Positions 49,711 to 57,866 of a DNA stretch of 64,000 bases are shown one piece after another. The translations under genes were made by a program, and so were the position numbers. Within the stretch, counting starts at the first letter, position 1; each line of letters begins with the position of its first letter. The stretch is from Candidatus Didemnitutus sp. (GTDB taxonomy: Bacteria > Verrucomicrobiota > Verrucomicrobiia > Opitutales > Opitutaceae), in the NCBI GenBank assembly GCA_017991595.1, contig JAGOQJ010000001.1, positions 668,410-732,409 of the forward strand, in the 5' to 3' direction. The notes beneath the pieces are model-generated. The model was not told the DNA's origin, did not search any database, and saw only the letters and a program-made list of their open reading frames with translations.

Positions 49711-51789
49711 TCAGAAGGCGAACCGTAACCCGGCCGTGACGTCGCGGCCGGGGAGCGGAGCGATGTCCTTGAGGAACGAGGTATGCAGGCGGCCCGTGCG
49801 GTCGAGCAGGTTGCTGCCGCGCAGGAACAGCTCCGCGTCGGCACGACCGAGCTTCAGGCGGCGGCTGACCGCCACGTTCAAGCTGCTGAAGGCGTCCGTG
49901 ATACTTTCGCCCGGTGCCGTGCGGTCCGCCCGAGCGCTCCGGCGCAACTCGGCGGTGAACGCCCAGCCGGGCACGCGGTAATCCAGCGCCCACGCGACAC
50001 GCAGCGGCGTGATGCGCGGCAGCGGCGTGCCGTCCGTGCGGTTGGTGCCGCGCACGGAGTCGAGCGTGACGCGGAAGTCCGCCTGGTGATGCCGGCTCTC
50101 GTGGAGGTGTGCGATGAGCTCAAGCTCCACGCCCGCGAAACACGCGTCGCGCTGCACGAAGCGGTAGATGGGCAACTCCTCGTCCACGGAGACGAGCCCC
50201 GTGTCCTGCTCGAAGATATAGCCGGAGAACCGGCTTGCGAAGAGCGTGACGCTGCCGGTGAACCGGTCCTGCCGGCGGCGCAGGCTGAGGTCGACGCCGA
50301 GCGAGCGCTCGAGCCCGAGCGCGGCGTCGCCGATCTCGTAGCTGCCGGTGCCGGCGTGCGGGCCGTCGGCGTAGAGCTCCTGCGCGTTGGGTGCGCGCTG
50401 GCTGCGTGTGACCGAAAGCGCGAGCGTGTGGCGTTCGTCGAGTTTTCGGATCCAGCCGGCGGACCAGCTCACGCCCGTGTGGCGACGCGGGGCGTCGGCG
50501 GAGTCGGGATCGATCTCCTGGCGCTCCACGCGCCCGCCGAGTTGCCATGTGCCGGAAGCGAGCGCGATTTCCTCGTAGAGGAACACAGCTTGGTTGCGCG
50601 TGACCGAGGGCGGCACGAAGGCCTCATCCCCGGCGGCCTCGAAGTCGCTGCGCGAGACCTGGACGCCGAGCGTCCCTTCGGCCGCGCCGATCTTCTCGTG
50701 CAGGAACTCGAGCCGGCCCTCGTGGGCACGGTTGCGGAAACGCGTGCCGATCTCGTCGCCTTCGAGTTCGTCGTGGCGGTAACGCGCCGCGCCTAACTGG
50801 AGCTTCACCGCGCGCAGCCAGGCCGCCGGCTCAAGCCATTCCGCGTGCAGATCGACGCGGCGCTGGCGCAGGTCGAGGCGCACGCCTTCCTCCTCGTGGT
50901 CATGATCGGGGTCAGGCGGCGCGCCGCCGTGGTCCTCGTGGTGCGTGTGACCGGGCACGCCGTAGAGCGCATCGAGGCCGGTGTAGGACAACCCGACGTG
51001 ACCGCGCTCGCCAATAAACGATACGCCGAGGCCGGCGCCGCTCGTCTCGCTGGCGGTGTTGGGCAGGATGTCGCGGGCGGGCGGACCTTCCTCGGCTGCG
51101 TCGTGGTCGGCGAGCAGCGCCGCGGTCTCGGCATAGTCGGGGATGCGGACATCGTCCGTCGTGCGGCGGAAGCCATCCAGCCGCCACGCGAGGCGTCCGG
51201 CCGCGCCGGTGAGCACGGCGGCGCCGGCGCGTTCCTCGGCCGCGCTGCCCAGCCGGGCTTCGACGCGGCCTTGCAACGGGGCGGCGGGCAGGGATTCCGG
51301 GATACGCGCGTCGATGACGTTCACGACCCCGCCGATGGCGGAGCCGCCGTAGAGCAGCGTGGCGGGGCCGCGCACGATCTCGATGCGGTCGATGAGCAAC
51401 GGATCGATGCTCACGGCGTGGTCGGGGCTGATGACCGAGGCGTCGAGCGTGCCGATGCCGCCGGTGAGCACGCGGATGCGGTCGCCGCCAAGGCCGCGGA
51501 TCACGGGCCGGCTCGCGCCGGGACCGAAGTAGGTGGAGGAGATGCCGGGTTGACCGGCGAGAGTCTCGCCGAGCGAGGCTTGGCGGGCGAAGATCAACCG
51601 TTGGCCCGCGAGCACCGAGGTCGGTTGGACAATCTCGTCCTGCGCGCGCCCGAACGGGCTCGCGGAGACGACGAACTCCTCGAGGCTGACCGGTTCATGT
51701 TCCGGAGGCAGCGCGGGAGCGGGTGGCATTTGGGCGCAGGCGAGGCCGGCGCCGAGAGAAAGGCAGGGAAGGAGGGAAAGTTTTTTCAT
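49711..51789 (-). CDS. TonB-dependent outer-membrane receptor with His-rich loop
   Basis: A 692-residue receptor. A signal peptide (MKKLSLLPCLSLGAGLACA) leads to a plug domain with FVVSASPFGRAQDEIVQPTS, IRGLGGDRIRVLTGG and IEIVRGPATLLYGGSAIGGV. The beta-barrel ends in an aromatic residue (TAGLRFAF). An extracellular loop at about residues 281-300 is packed with His/Asp/Glu (HTHHEDHGG, DPDHDHEEEG), as in ZnuD-type zinc receptors, so a divalent metal such as zinc is a likely substrate. The ATG at 51789 is used. It lies downstream of the His/Cys-rich gene on the same strand. Confidence 0.9.
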   Translation of the reverse strand: MKKLSLLPCLSLGAGLACAQMPPAPALPPEHEPVSLEEFVVSASPFGRAQDEIVQPTSVLAGQRLIFARQASLGETLAGQPGISSTYFGPGASRPVIRGLGGDRIRVLTGGIGTLDASVISPDHAVSIDPLLIDRIEIVRGPATLLYGGSAIGGVVNVIDARIPESLPAAPLQGRVEARLGSAAEERAGAAVLTGAAGRLAWRLDGFRRTTDDVRIPDYAETAALLADHDAAEEGPPARDILPNTASETSGAGLGVSFIGERGHVGLSYTGLDALYGVPGHTHHEDHGGAPPDPDHDHEEEGVRLDLRQRRVDLHAEWLEPAAWLRAVKLQLGAARYRHDELEGDEIGTRFRNRAHEGRLEFLHEKIGAAEGTLGVQVSRSDFEAAGDEAFVPPSVTRNQAVFLYEEIALASGTWQLGGRVERQEIDPDSADAPRRHTGVSWSAGWIRKLDERHTLALSVTRSQRAPNAQELYADGPHAGTGSYEIGDAALGLERSLGVDLSLRRRQDRFTGSVTLFASRFSGYIFEQDTGLVSVDEELPIYRFVQRDACFAGVELELIAHLHESRHHQADFRVTLDSVRGTNRTDGTPLPRITPLRVAWALDYRVPGWAFTAELRRSARADRTAPGESITDAFSSLNVAVSRRLKLGRADAELFLRGSNLLDRTGRLHTSFLKDIAPLPGRDVTAGLRFAF

Positions 51790-51908
51790 CTGGCTGAGTG
51801 GAAGAGACGCCACGCGGCCGGCAGGGCCGGACGTGACAGAGGGAATCGGCGCAGACGCGCCGGCAGAGGACAGCCCGCAGGCTTGTCCTTCGTTGGGTTA
51901 TCCTCGAC

Positions 51909-52265
51909 TCAGCAGGCCGGCGGGCCCCGGCCCGGCGGCAGACGCGCCGGAGCAGTGGCTTCCGGCCATTGATCGCGCGACCTTGGGAGGGCGACCGCTC
52001 GCACTTGCGGCACCGGCAGAGGTGCCGGCAACAGGTCGGCGGGGTTGTCGGCTCCCTGGTGAAAGAGATCGATGACGCACTCGTGGTGCTCGTCGCCACA
52101 GTCCTCGTGCATCTCGTGGTGGAGATCCGGACTGTAGGCGAGGACGCCGAGCAACCAGACCACGAGGGCGCACGCGAGCCCGACGCCGCGGGCGAAGCGC
52201 GATCCAGACGACGCCAGCAGGCGGCGGCGGAAGGGATCGGCAGGCAGGGCGCGGGCGGACGTCAT
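51909..52265 (-). CDS. His/Cys-rich small membrane protein
   Basis: A 118-residue protein with one hydrophobic helix (GVGLACALVVWLLGVLAY, about residues 27-44). A dense metal-ligand cluster follows at residues 49-69 (HHEMHEDCGDEHHECVIDLF), then a Pro/Arg-rich tail. It starts 4 bases after the TPR gene stop and lies just ahead of the TonB receptor with the His-rich loop. The arrangement suggests metal sensing or handling. It resembles small DUF2946-type proteins, but I am not certain of the family. Confidence 0.7.
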   Translation of the reverse strand: MTSARALPADPFRRRLLASSGSRFARGVGLACALVVWLLGVLAYSPDLHHEMHEDCGDEHHECVIDLFHQGADNPADLLPAPLPVPQVRAVALPRSRDQWPEATAPARLPPGRGPPAC

Positions 52266-52269
52266 CCGT

Positions 52270-52644
52270 TCAGAGGCTTTTGGGCGCGCTGGGGTTTTTC
52301 AACTGCTCTTTCCAACTGGCGATCTTGGCTTGGGCGCCGAAGTGCTCGGCTTTGGGCTTGTCGCCTTTTTCCATCCAGACGCGCGAGAGCGTGGTGTTGA
52401 TGAAGAGGTCGTCGGGGCGCAGCGCGTGCGCCCGTTCGGCGGCAGCGAGCGCGGCGTCGAAGCGGCGCAGGCTGAAATTCACCTCGGCGAGCGCGTGCCA
52501 CGCGGCGAAGGAACCGGGCGCGGCCGCGGTGGCGCGTGCGAGCTTCTCCAGCGCGACGTCGTGGTCGCCCATCGTGAAGTCGAAGGTGGCGTCGTCGATG
52601 AGGTGCTGGAGAGCGTCGTCGGTCACGCGCGGGACGGTAGCCAC
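52270..52644 (-). CDS. Small TPR protein
   Basis: A 124-residue cytoplasmic protein of about three TPR motifs (for example ALEKLARATAAAPGSFAAWHALAEVNFSLRRF, with the classic A-W-H-x-L-A pattern). The start is uncertain: GTG at 52644 or GTG at 52626 (VTDDALQHLI). It is the first gene of a run with the His/Cys-rich protein and the TonB receptor. TPR proteins mediate protein contacts; the partner is unknown. Confidence 0.75.
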   Translation of the reverse strand: MATVPRVTDDALQHLIDDATFDFTMGDHDVALEKLARATAAAPGSFAAWHALAEVNFSLRRFDAALAAAERAHALRPDDLFINTTLSRVWMEKGDKPKAEHFGAQAKIASWKEQLKNPSAPKSL

Positions 52645-52651
52645 CCGGCGG

Positions 52652-52681
52652 AAAAAAGAAAGGACGGCCTTGCGGCCGTCC
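52652..52681 (-). terminator. Rho-independent terminator after yceI
   Basis: An 8-bp perfect stem (GGACGGCC at 52662-52669, GGCCGTCC at 52674-52681) with a TTGC loop. On the minus strand it is followed by a T-rich tract (the complement of GAAAAAAGAAA, 52651-52661). It ends the small membrane protein/YceI transcript before the TPR gene. Confidence 0.88.
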
Positions 52682-52712
52682 TTCGTGCGTGGAGGGAAAT
52701 ATTGCGGCTAAC

Positions 52713-53333
52713 TCAGGCTTGGGGCGCGCTGCCGACGAGGCCGAAGGTGAGCTTCACCTCCGGGTTGACCTTGTCTTCGTTCTTGCCGGGCTGGATGCCG
52801 TAGTCACCGCGCGCGAGGGTGAACTCGCCGCGAACGACGAGCAGGTCGCCCTTGATCTCGGGCTTGTTGATGCGCTTGCCGAACGCGCCGGCGAGGTGCG
52901 TGAGCTTCACGGGGACGCTGATCTCCTTGGTGACGCCCTTGAGCGTGAAGCTGCCGTGCGCGACCGCGCTGGTGGTGTTGCCGGAAGTCTGGATGTCGGT
53001 GAGCTTCGCGATGGTGAAGGTGATCTCCGGGTGCGCGGCGGCGTCGATCCAGTTGGCGCTGTGGAGATGCTCGGTCATCATGTTGTTCGACGTGGCGAGC
53101 GACTTGGCGGCGACGACGATCGCACCGGTGGTGGCGGCGGGATTCGCCGGGTCGAAGCTGACGGTGCCGCTGACGCCGCTGGCCGTGCCGGCGATGGGCT
53201 CGAGCAGCGAGTCGAGGTGGAACTGAATGGCGTTGACGCCCTTCGGGTCCTTGAAATCGAAGGAGACCGGCGCCGCGGCGAGCGCGGCGGACGTGGCGAG
53301 GGCGAGGAGGGAGGTGAGGAGCGGGTGTTTCAT
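52713..53333 (-). CDS. YceI family periplasmic protein
   Basis: A 206-residue protein with a signal peptide (MKHPLLTSLLALATSAALA). The YceI lipocalin-like barrel shows FDFKDPKGVNAIQFHLDSLL, SNNMMTEHLHSANWIDAAAHPEITF (shown in part) and GSFTLKGVTKEISVPVKLTH. YceI proteins bind isoprenoid-like lipids, and some are induced by stress or high pH; a role in quinone or isoprenoid handling is plausible only. Its start overlaps the upstream small gene (ATGA), so they are coupled. Confidence 0.92.
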   Translation of the reverse strand: MKHPLLTSLLALATSAALAAAPVSFDFKDPKGVNAIQFHLDSLLEPIAGTASGVSGTVSFDPANPAATTGAIVVAAKSLATSNNMMTEHLHSANWIDAAAHPEITFTIAKLTDIQTSGNTTSAVAHGSFTLKGVTKEISVPVKLTHLAGAFGKRINKPEIKGDLLVVRGEFTLARGDYGIQPGKNEDKVNPEVKLTFGLVGSAPQA

Positions 53334-53590
53334 GTGGTGGAGTTTTTCTTTTTGGACAGGAAAAGGGAGACACCGGCGAGCGCGGCGGCCAGGCCGAGTC
53401 CGGTGCCGAGCACGTCGATGCCCGGCACGTAGCGGTCCTCGTAGGTGATGTGCTCGAGGCCGGTGACCTCGTCGACCTGCTTGACCGGCACGCGGTTCTG
53501 CGTCCAGCCGGTGTGCGCGCCCTTGGCCGCCCAGAAACCAGTGGTGGCGAGGGCGAGAAAGAGGGCGAGGAATTGGAGGGTGCGGCGCAT
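53330..53590 (-). CDS. Small membrane protein coupled to YceI
   Basis: An 86-residue protein with an N-terminal hydrophobic helix or signal (MRRTLQFLALFLALATTGFW). A short extracytoplasmic segment (VDEVTGLEHITYEDRYVPG) and a C-terminal helix followed by a basic tail (LFLSKKKNSTT) complete it. Its stop overlaps the yceI start by four bases, so the two are translated together. The ATG at 53590 is preferred although the frame is open to 53737. Family not recognised. Confidence 0.7.
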   Translation of the reverse strand: MRRTLQFLALFLALATTGFWAAKGAHTGWTQNRVPVKQVDEVTGLEHITYEDRYVPGIDVLGTGLGLAAALAGVSLFLSKKKNSTT

Positions 53591-53627
53591 GGCGGGAGCG
53601 GGGATGGACCGCACAGAAGGCGAGATT

Positions 53628-53641
53628 GTTGCAGATGCAAC
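53628..53641. promoter_or_regulatory. Dyad GTTGCA-GA-TGCAAC upstream of the small-protein/yceI operon
   Basis: Perfect 6-bp arms around a 2-base centre, 38 bases upstream of the start at 53590, in the 65-base gap after queA. The position fits an operator or a queA terminator without a T-run. It is not a site I can match to a known regulator. Confidence 0.3.
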
Positions 53642-53655
53642 TAAAATCTTTTCGC

Positions 53656-54744
53656 CTACAGGATCAGCATGGCGTCGCCGTAACTGAAGAAGCGGTATTC
53701 GCGCGCGACGGCTTCGGCGTAGATCTCCTTCAGCCACGCGATGCCGTCGGTCGAGCCGGGCGCGAGGAACGCCGACACGAGGCAGAGCAGGGTGGAGCGG
53801 GGCTGGTGGAAATTCGTGATCAGGGCGTCGACGCCGCGGAAAGCACGGGGAGGGTAGATGAACAGATCGGCCTCGGCGAAATGATCGCGCTCGAGCGGGG
53901 CGGCGTGGTCGCGGAGGAAATGCTCGATCGTGCGCACGGAGGTGGTGCCGACAGCGATGCGGCGGCCGCGCGGCGAGCCGGCCGGTGGCGCCGCGAACAG
54001 CGCCTGCTGCGTGGCGGCGGAGATCTCGTAGAACTCGCGGTGGATGGCGTGGGCCTCGATGTGTTCGGTGGCGATCGGGCGGAATGTGCCGAGGCCGACG
54101 TGGAGCGTGAGGTCGGCGCAGCGCACGCCGGCGCGGGCGAGTTGTTCGAGGAGCTGCGGAGTGAAGTGCAGCCCGGCGGTCGGGGCCGCCGCGGCGACTT
54201 GGTGCGCGCGGTCCGCGTAAACGGTCTGGTAGCGCTCGCGGTCGATTTGGCGCGCGGTGTCGTCAGCGCGTCCCGCGATGTAGGGCGGGAGCGGCATCTC
54301 GCCGATGCGGTTGGCGACGGCGAGGATGTCGTCCTCCGGGCGGGCGCAGGCGAACGCGACGCGGAATGTGCCTTCGGCGTTCTTCTCGCGCACGGTGGCG
54401 GTGAAGAGGCCGTCGAGGCCGAAGGTTTCGCCGGGCGGGAGCTTACGGCCGGGACGCAGCAGGCACCACCACTCACCGGCGGTCGCGGCGGGACGCAGCA
54501 GAAGGCACTCCACCTGGCCGCCGGTCGGACGGCGGGCGTGCAGACGCGCGGGGATGACGGCGGCGTTGTTGCGGAAAAGGATGTCGCCGGCACGGAGGTA
54601 TTCGCCGAGTTCGCGGAACTGCCGGTGCTCGAGGCGCCGCTCCGCGCGGTGCACGACGAGCAGGCGCGAGTGGTCGCGCTGCTGCGCCGGAGTCTGCGCG
54701 ATGAGGCGTTCGGGAAGCGGGTAGTCGAAGAGATCGGTTTTCAA
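53656..54744 (-). CDS. queA: tRNA preQ1(34) S-adenosylmethionine ribosyltransferase-isomerase
   Basis: A 362-residue QueA, which forms epoxyqueuosine at the tRNA wobble position from preQ1 and the ribosyl group of AdoMet. It carries the family phrases MKTDLFDYPLPERLIAQTPA, NNAAVIPARLHAR, AAPTAGLHFTPQLLEQL, HVGLGTFRPI and NFHQPRSTLLCLVSAFLA. queD, an earlier step, is at 13484-13936. The other queuosine genes are outside this window. Confidence 0.95.
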   Translation of the reverse strand: MKTDLFDYPLPERLIAQTPAQQRDHSRLLVVHRAERRLEHRQFRELGEYLRAGDILFRNNAAVIPARLHARRPTGGQVECLLLRPAATAGEWWCLLRPGRKLPPGETFGLDGLFTATVREKNAEGTFRVAFACARPEDDILAVANRIGEMPLPPYIAGRADDTARQIDRERYQTVYADRAHQVAAAAPTAGLHFTPQLLEQLARAGVRCADLTLHVGLGTFRPIATEHIEAHAIHREFYEISAATQQALFAAPPAGSPRGRRIAVGTTSVRTIEHFLRDHAAPLERDHFAEADLFIYPPRAFRGVDALITNFHQPRSTLLCLVSAFLAPGSTDGIAWLKEIYAEAVAREYRFFSYGDAMLIL

Positions 54745-54889
54745 AGCGGGCGGGTGGGGAGAGAACCACAGGCGCGCGCGGGGACAAAGCAGAAAGCCGC
54801 TCGCGGTGCGGGCTTGGTCGGGTGGGGCAGGACGGGGCGTCCGCGTTTAGGGGCTGGAATCCCGGGCGCGCGACTGACATCCCTGCGCG

Positions 54890-55822
54890 ATGCCTGTCGT
54901 CGTGCCCACTTGGAAAATCGCGCTGCTGTGGCTGGTTGCCGCGGCGTGCGCGTTGCCGTGGGTGACGCCGCCGCTGGCGTTGTTGGCGGGGCTTTTGTTC
55001 GCGCTGTTCATCGGCAACGGCGACGCGGCGCGCGCGGGGCGGGTGCAGAAATATCTGCTGCAGGCCTCGGTGGTCGGGCTCGGGTTCGGCATCCCGTTCG
55101 CGGCGGTCGTGCAGGCGGGCTCGACGGGCGTGGTCACGACGGCGGCGACACTGGCGGGCACGCTGGCGCTGGGTGTGTGGCTGGCGCGTCGGCTGGCGGT
55201 GGAGCGGACTACGGGTTGGCTGATCTCCACCGGCACGGCGATTTGCGGTGGGAGCGCGATCGCGGCGATGGGCCCTGTGCTCGGGGCGGAGGGGCGCACG
55301 ATGTCCGTGGCGCTTGGTTGCGTCTTCGTGCTCAACGCCGTGGCGCTGTTTGTCTTTCCGCCGATCGGGCACTGGGTCGGGCTGACGCCGGAGCAGTTCG
55401 GTTACTGGGCGGCGATCGCGATCCACGACACCAGCTCGGTGGTGGGCGCGGCGGCGCGGTATGCGCCCGAATCGCTGGCGATCGCGGTGCCGGTGAAGCT
55501 GGCGCGCGCGTTGTGGATTTTACCCTTGGTGGCGTGGATGGCGTGGCGCGAAAAGCAGCGCGGGGCGAAGGCGGCGATGCCGTGGTTCGTGCTGTTGTTC
55601 CTCGCGTCTTCGTTGCTCGCTTCGTGGGTGCCGGCGGGTGCACCGTTCTATGTCTGGCTCGTGCGCGCGGCGAAGGCCGGGCTGGCGATCACGCTCTTCC
55701 TTATCGGCGCGGGTCTCTCCCGGGAAAACCTGCTGCGCGTGGGCTGGCGGCCGTTCGCGCTCGGCATAGCCTTGTGGCTGGTGGTGAGCGGGGTGGCGCT
55801 GATTATTGTGCGCGCGGCGTGA
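54890..55822 (+). CDS. YeiH/UPF0324 family putative permease
   Basis: A 310-residue membrane protein with about ten hydrophobic helices. The family signatures are seen: LIGFGIPFAAVVQ-like GLGFGIPFAAVVQAG, STGTAICGGSAIAAMGPVLG, and AIAIHDTSSVVGAAARYAP. The family is often called sulfate exporter-like (YeiH), but transport has been shown for few members. It reads away from queA and ends about 100 bases before the ilv leader. Confidence 0.88.
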   Translation: MPVVVPTWKIALLWLVAAACALPWVTPPLALLAGLLFALFIGNGDAARAGRVQKYLLQASVVGLGFGIPFAAVVQAGSTGVVTTAATLAGTLALGVWLARRLAVERTTGWLISTGTAICGGSAIAAMGPVLGAEGRTMSVALGCVFVLNAVALFVFPPIGHWVGLTPEQFGYWAAIAIHDTSSVVGAAARYAPESLAIAVPVKLARALWILPLVAWMAWREKQRGAKAAMPWFVLLFLASSLLASWVPAGAPFYVWLVRAAKAGLAITLFLIGAGLSRENLLRVGWRPFALGIALWLVVSGVALIIVRAA

Positions 55823-55891
55823 AAATGCCGCCGGGCGCGCGTGCTGCGGTGCCTTGTCATAATGGGAATACGCCGTTGACCGCGTGTTTTC

Positions 55892-55897
55892 TAATAT
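55892..55897 (+). promoter_or_regulatory. Possible -10 element (TAATAT) of the ilv leader transcript
   Basis: TAATAT lies 28 bases upstream of the leader ATG in an unusually AT-rich stretch. A TTGACC at 55876-55881 is only 10 bases away, too close for a standard sigma-70 -35 pair, so the promoter is not settled. Confidence 0.3.
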
Positions 55898-55925
55898 CCA
55901 TGCATTAGGCCGTCTCTCGCATCGA

Positions 55926-56027
55926 ATGACCCACAGCTTTCAGCTGCCGCTCAACGTCCTCGCCGCCCTTATTATTGCGGTCGTCATTCTGCTTACCCCC
56001 TCCACCGGGCGGCTTTCGCACACTTAA
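55926..56027 (+). CDS. ilv leader peptide
   Basis: A 33-codon frame from ATG 55926 to TAA 56025-56027. The peptide begins MTHSFQLPLNVL and contains the run LIIAVVILL at residues 15-23, that is, Leu, Ile and Val control codons (55968-55994) just as in E. coli ilv leader peptides. The run is followed by TPSTGRLSHT. It lies directly ahead of the ilvD gene and of the attenuator hairpins. It would be translated to sense charged tRNA for Ile, Val and Leu. Too short to be a functional enzyme; the role follows from context and codon content. Confidence 0.85.
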   Translation: MTHSFQLPLNVLAALIIAVVILLTPSTGRLSHT

Positions 56028-56094
56028 AGAGACCATCAAATTCCTCTCCAAAGTATCGAAAAGGCCGCCCAAAACCGGGCGGCTTTTGTTTTTT
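55962..56094 (+). promoter_or_regulatory. Transcription attenuator of the ilv operon
   Basis: Four segments can pair alternately. Segment 1 is GCCGCCC (55962-55968), 2 is GGGCGGC (56007-56013), 3 is GCCGCCC (56064-56070) and 4 is GGGCGGC (56077-56083). Pairing 3:4 is the terminator and pairing 2:3 the antiterminator. The control codons follow segment 1, and the leader stop lies 11 bases after segment 2. A ribosome stalled at the control codons masks segment 1 and frees 2 to pair with 3; one that reaches the stop masks 2 and lets 3:4 form. This is the logic of amino-acid attenuation. Direct experimental evidence is not available. Confidence 0.82.
56060..56094 (+). terminator. Attenuator (intrinsic terminator) in the ilvD leader
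   Basis: The stem GCCGCCC/GGGCGGC (56064-56070 with 56077-56083) is extended by a G-T and three A-T pairs, with the loop AAAACC. It is followed by TTTTGTTTTTT (56084-56094). It sits 66 bases before the ilvD start and is an unusually strong terminator inside an operon leader, as expected for attenuation. Confidence 0.9.
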
Positions 56095-56159
56095 CCGATG
56101 AAAACGCACCCTGCCTCCTCCACCTCCAACCGCGCGCTCACGACGCGCCGCTCCTGCGC

Positions 56160-57830
56160 ATGAACGATCTCCGCAGAAATTCCCGCGTCGTCACCGAAGG
56201 TCCCCACCGCGCACCCGCGCGCGCCATGATGAAGGCGGTCGGCTTCACCGACGAGGACCTCCAGAAGCCGCTCATCGGCATCGCCAACACCTGGACCGAA
56301 ATCGGGCCCTGCAATTTCCACCTCCGCGAACTCGCCGAGCACGTGAAGGCCGGCATCCGCGCCGCCGGCGGCACGCCGCTCGAGTTCAACACCGTCTCCA
56401 TCTCCGACGGCATCACGATGGGCACCGAGGGCATGAAGACCTCGCTCATCTCCCGCGAGGTCATCGCCGACTCCATCGAGCTCGTCGCGCGCGGCAACTC
56501 CCTCGACGGACTCGTCTGCCTCTCCGGCTGCGACAAGACCAACCCCGGTGTCATGATGGCGCTCGCGCGCGTCGACATCCCCGGGCTCGCTCTCTACGGC
56601 GGCTCGATCAACCACGGCGAACACAACGGCAAGGCCCTCACCGTGCAGGATGTCTTCGAAGCCGTCGGTGCGTTCTCCGCCGGCAAGATCGACGCGAAGG
56701 AATTCGCCTGCGTCGAAAACTCCGCCTGCCCGACCGCCGGCTCCTGCGGCGGCCAGTTCACCGCCAACACCATGGCCACTGTCATGGAGGCGATCGGCAT
56801 CTCGCCCGCCGGCGCCAACGGCATCCCTGCGGTCGATCCGGCCAAGAGCGCCGCGGCCCGTCGCTGTGGCGAACTCGCCGTCGAGCTCGTCCGCCAGGAC
56901 CTGCGTCCGTCGAAAATCTTCACCCGCCCGGCCTTCGAGAACGCCATCGCGGCCGTCGCCGCTTCCGGCGGCTCGACCAACGCCGTGTTGCACCTCCTCG
57001 CGCTCGCCCGTGAGGTCGGCGTGCCGCTGACGCTGGAGGACTTCGACCGCATCAGCGCCAGCACGCCCACCATCGCCACGCTCAAGCCCGGTGGTCTCTA
57101 CACTGCCACCGAGATGCACGCCGCCGGCGGCATGACGCTCCTGCTGCGCCGCCTGCTCGAGGGCAACTTCCTCACCGGCGGTTGTCCGACCGTGACGGGT
57201 CAATCGCTGGCCGCCGAAGTGCGCAACGCGCCCGAGACGCCCGGCCAGCTGGTCATCCGTCCGACCGACAAGCCCTTCAAGGTGCAGGGCGGCCTCGTCA
57301 TCCTCCGCGGCAACCTTGCCGAGGAAGGCTGCGTGCTCAAGGTCGCCGGCAGCAGCGTGCAGAAGCACCGCGGCCCGGCGCGCGTCTTCAATTGCGAAGA
57401 GGATGCGATGGCCGCCGTCAGCGCGCAAAAGATCAAGGCGGGCGACGTCGTCGTCATCCGCTACGAAGGGCCCAAGGGCGGCCCCGGCATGCGCGAGATG
57501 CTCGGCGTCACCGCCGCCCTCGCCGGCGCGGGTCTCGCCGACTCGGTCGCGCTGCTCACCGACGGTCGTTTCTCCGGCGCCACTCGCGGCATGTCGATCG
57601 GCCACGTCGCCCCCGAGGCGGCCGTGGGCGGGCTCATCGCCTTCGTGCACGAGGGCGACATCATCGAGATCGACGTCGCCGCGCGCCGCCTGCACCTCGA
57701 CGTGCCCGCGGTCGACTTCAATTACCGCCGCCAGGGCTGGACGCGCCCGACGCCCCGCTACACGCGCGGGGTCATGGCGAAATACGCCGCCACCGTCTCG
57801 TCCGCCGCCGAAGGCGCCGTGACGACCTGA
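56160..57830 (+). CDS. ilvD: Dihydroxy-acid dehydratase
   Basis: A 556-residue IlvD/Edd-family enzyme. It dehydrates 2,3-dihydroxy-isovalerate and 2,3-dihydroxy-3-methylvalerate to the 2-oxo acids of valine and isoleucine. Fe-S ligands are in SGCDKTNPG and CPTAGSCGGQFTANTM; the C-terminal phrases ALLTDGRFSGATRG and IGHVAPEAA are complete. First structural gene of the operon, behind the attenuator. The ATG is at 56160. Confidence 0.96.
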   Translation: MNDLRRNSRVVTEGPHRAPARAMMKAVGFTDEDLQKPLIGIANTWTEIGPCNFHLRELAEHVKAGIRAAGGTPLEFNTVSISDGITMGTEGMKTSLISREVIADSIELVARGNSLDGLVCLSGCDKTNPGVMMALARVDIPGLALYGGSINHGEHNGKALTVQDVFEAVGAFSAGKIDAKEFACVENSACPTAGSCGGQFTANTMATVMEAIGISPAGANGIPAVDPAKSAAARRCGELAVELVRQDLRPSKIFTRPAFENAIAAVAASGGSTNAVLHLLALAREVGVPLTLEDFDRISASTPTIATLKPGGLYTATEMHAAGGMTLLLRRLLEGNFLTGGCPTVTGQSLAAEVRNAPETPGQLVIRPTDKPFKVQGGLVILRGNLAEEGCVLKVAGSSVQKHRGPARVFNCEEDAMAAVSAQKIKAGDVVVIRYEGPKGGPGMREMLGVTAALAGAGLADSVALLTDGRFSGATRGMSIGHVAPEAAVGGLIAFVHEGDIIEIDVAARRLHLDVPAVDFNYRRQGWTRPTPRYTRGVMAKYAATVSSAAEGAVTT

Positions 57831-57866
57831 TTCATCACCCCCTCCAACTCAAAACCACGCAGTTTC

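Noticed and set aside
55876-55897. A TTGACC/TAATAT promoter for ilv
   Set aside because: The spacing of 10 bases is too short for a standard pair, so it is not claimed as a promoter; only the TAATAT is listed at low confidence.
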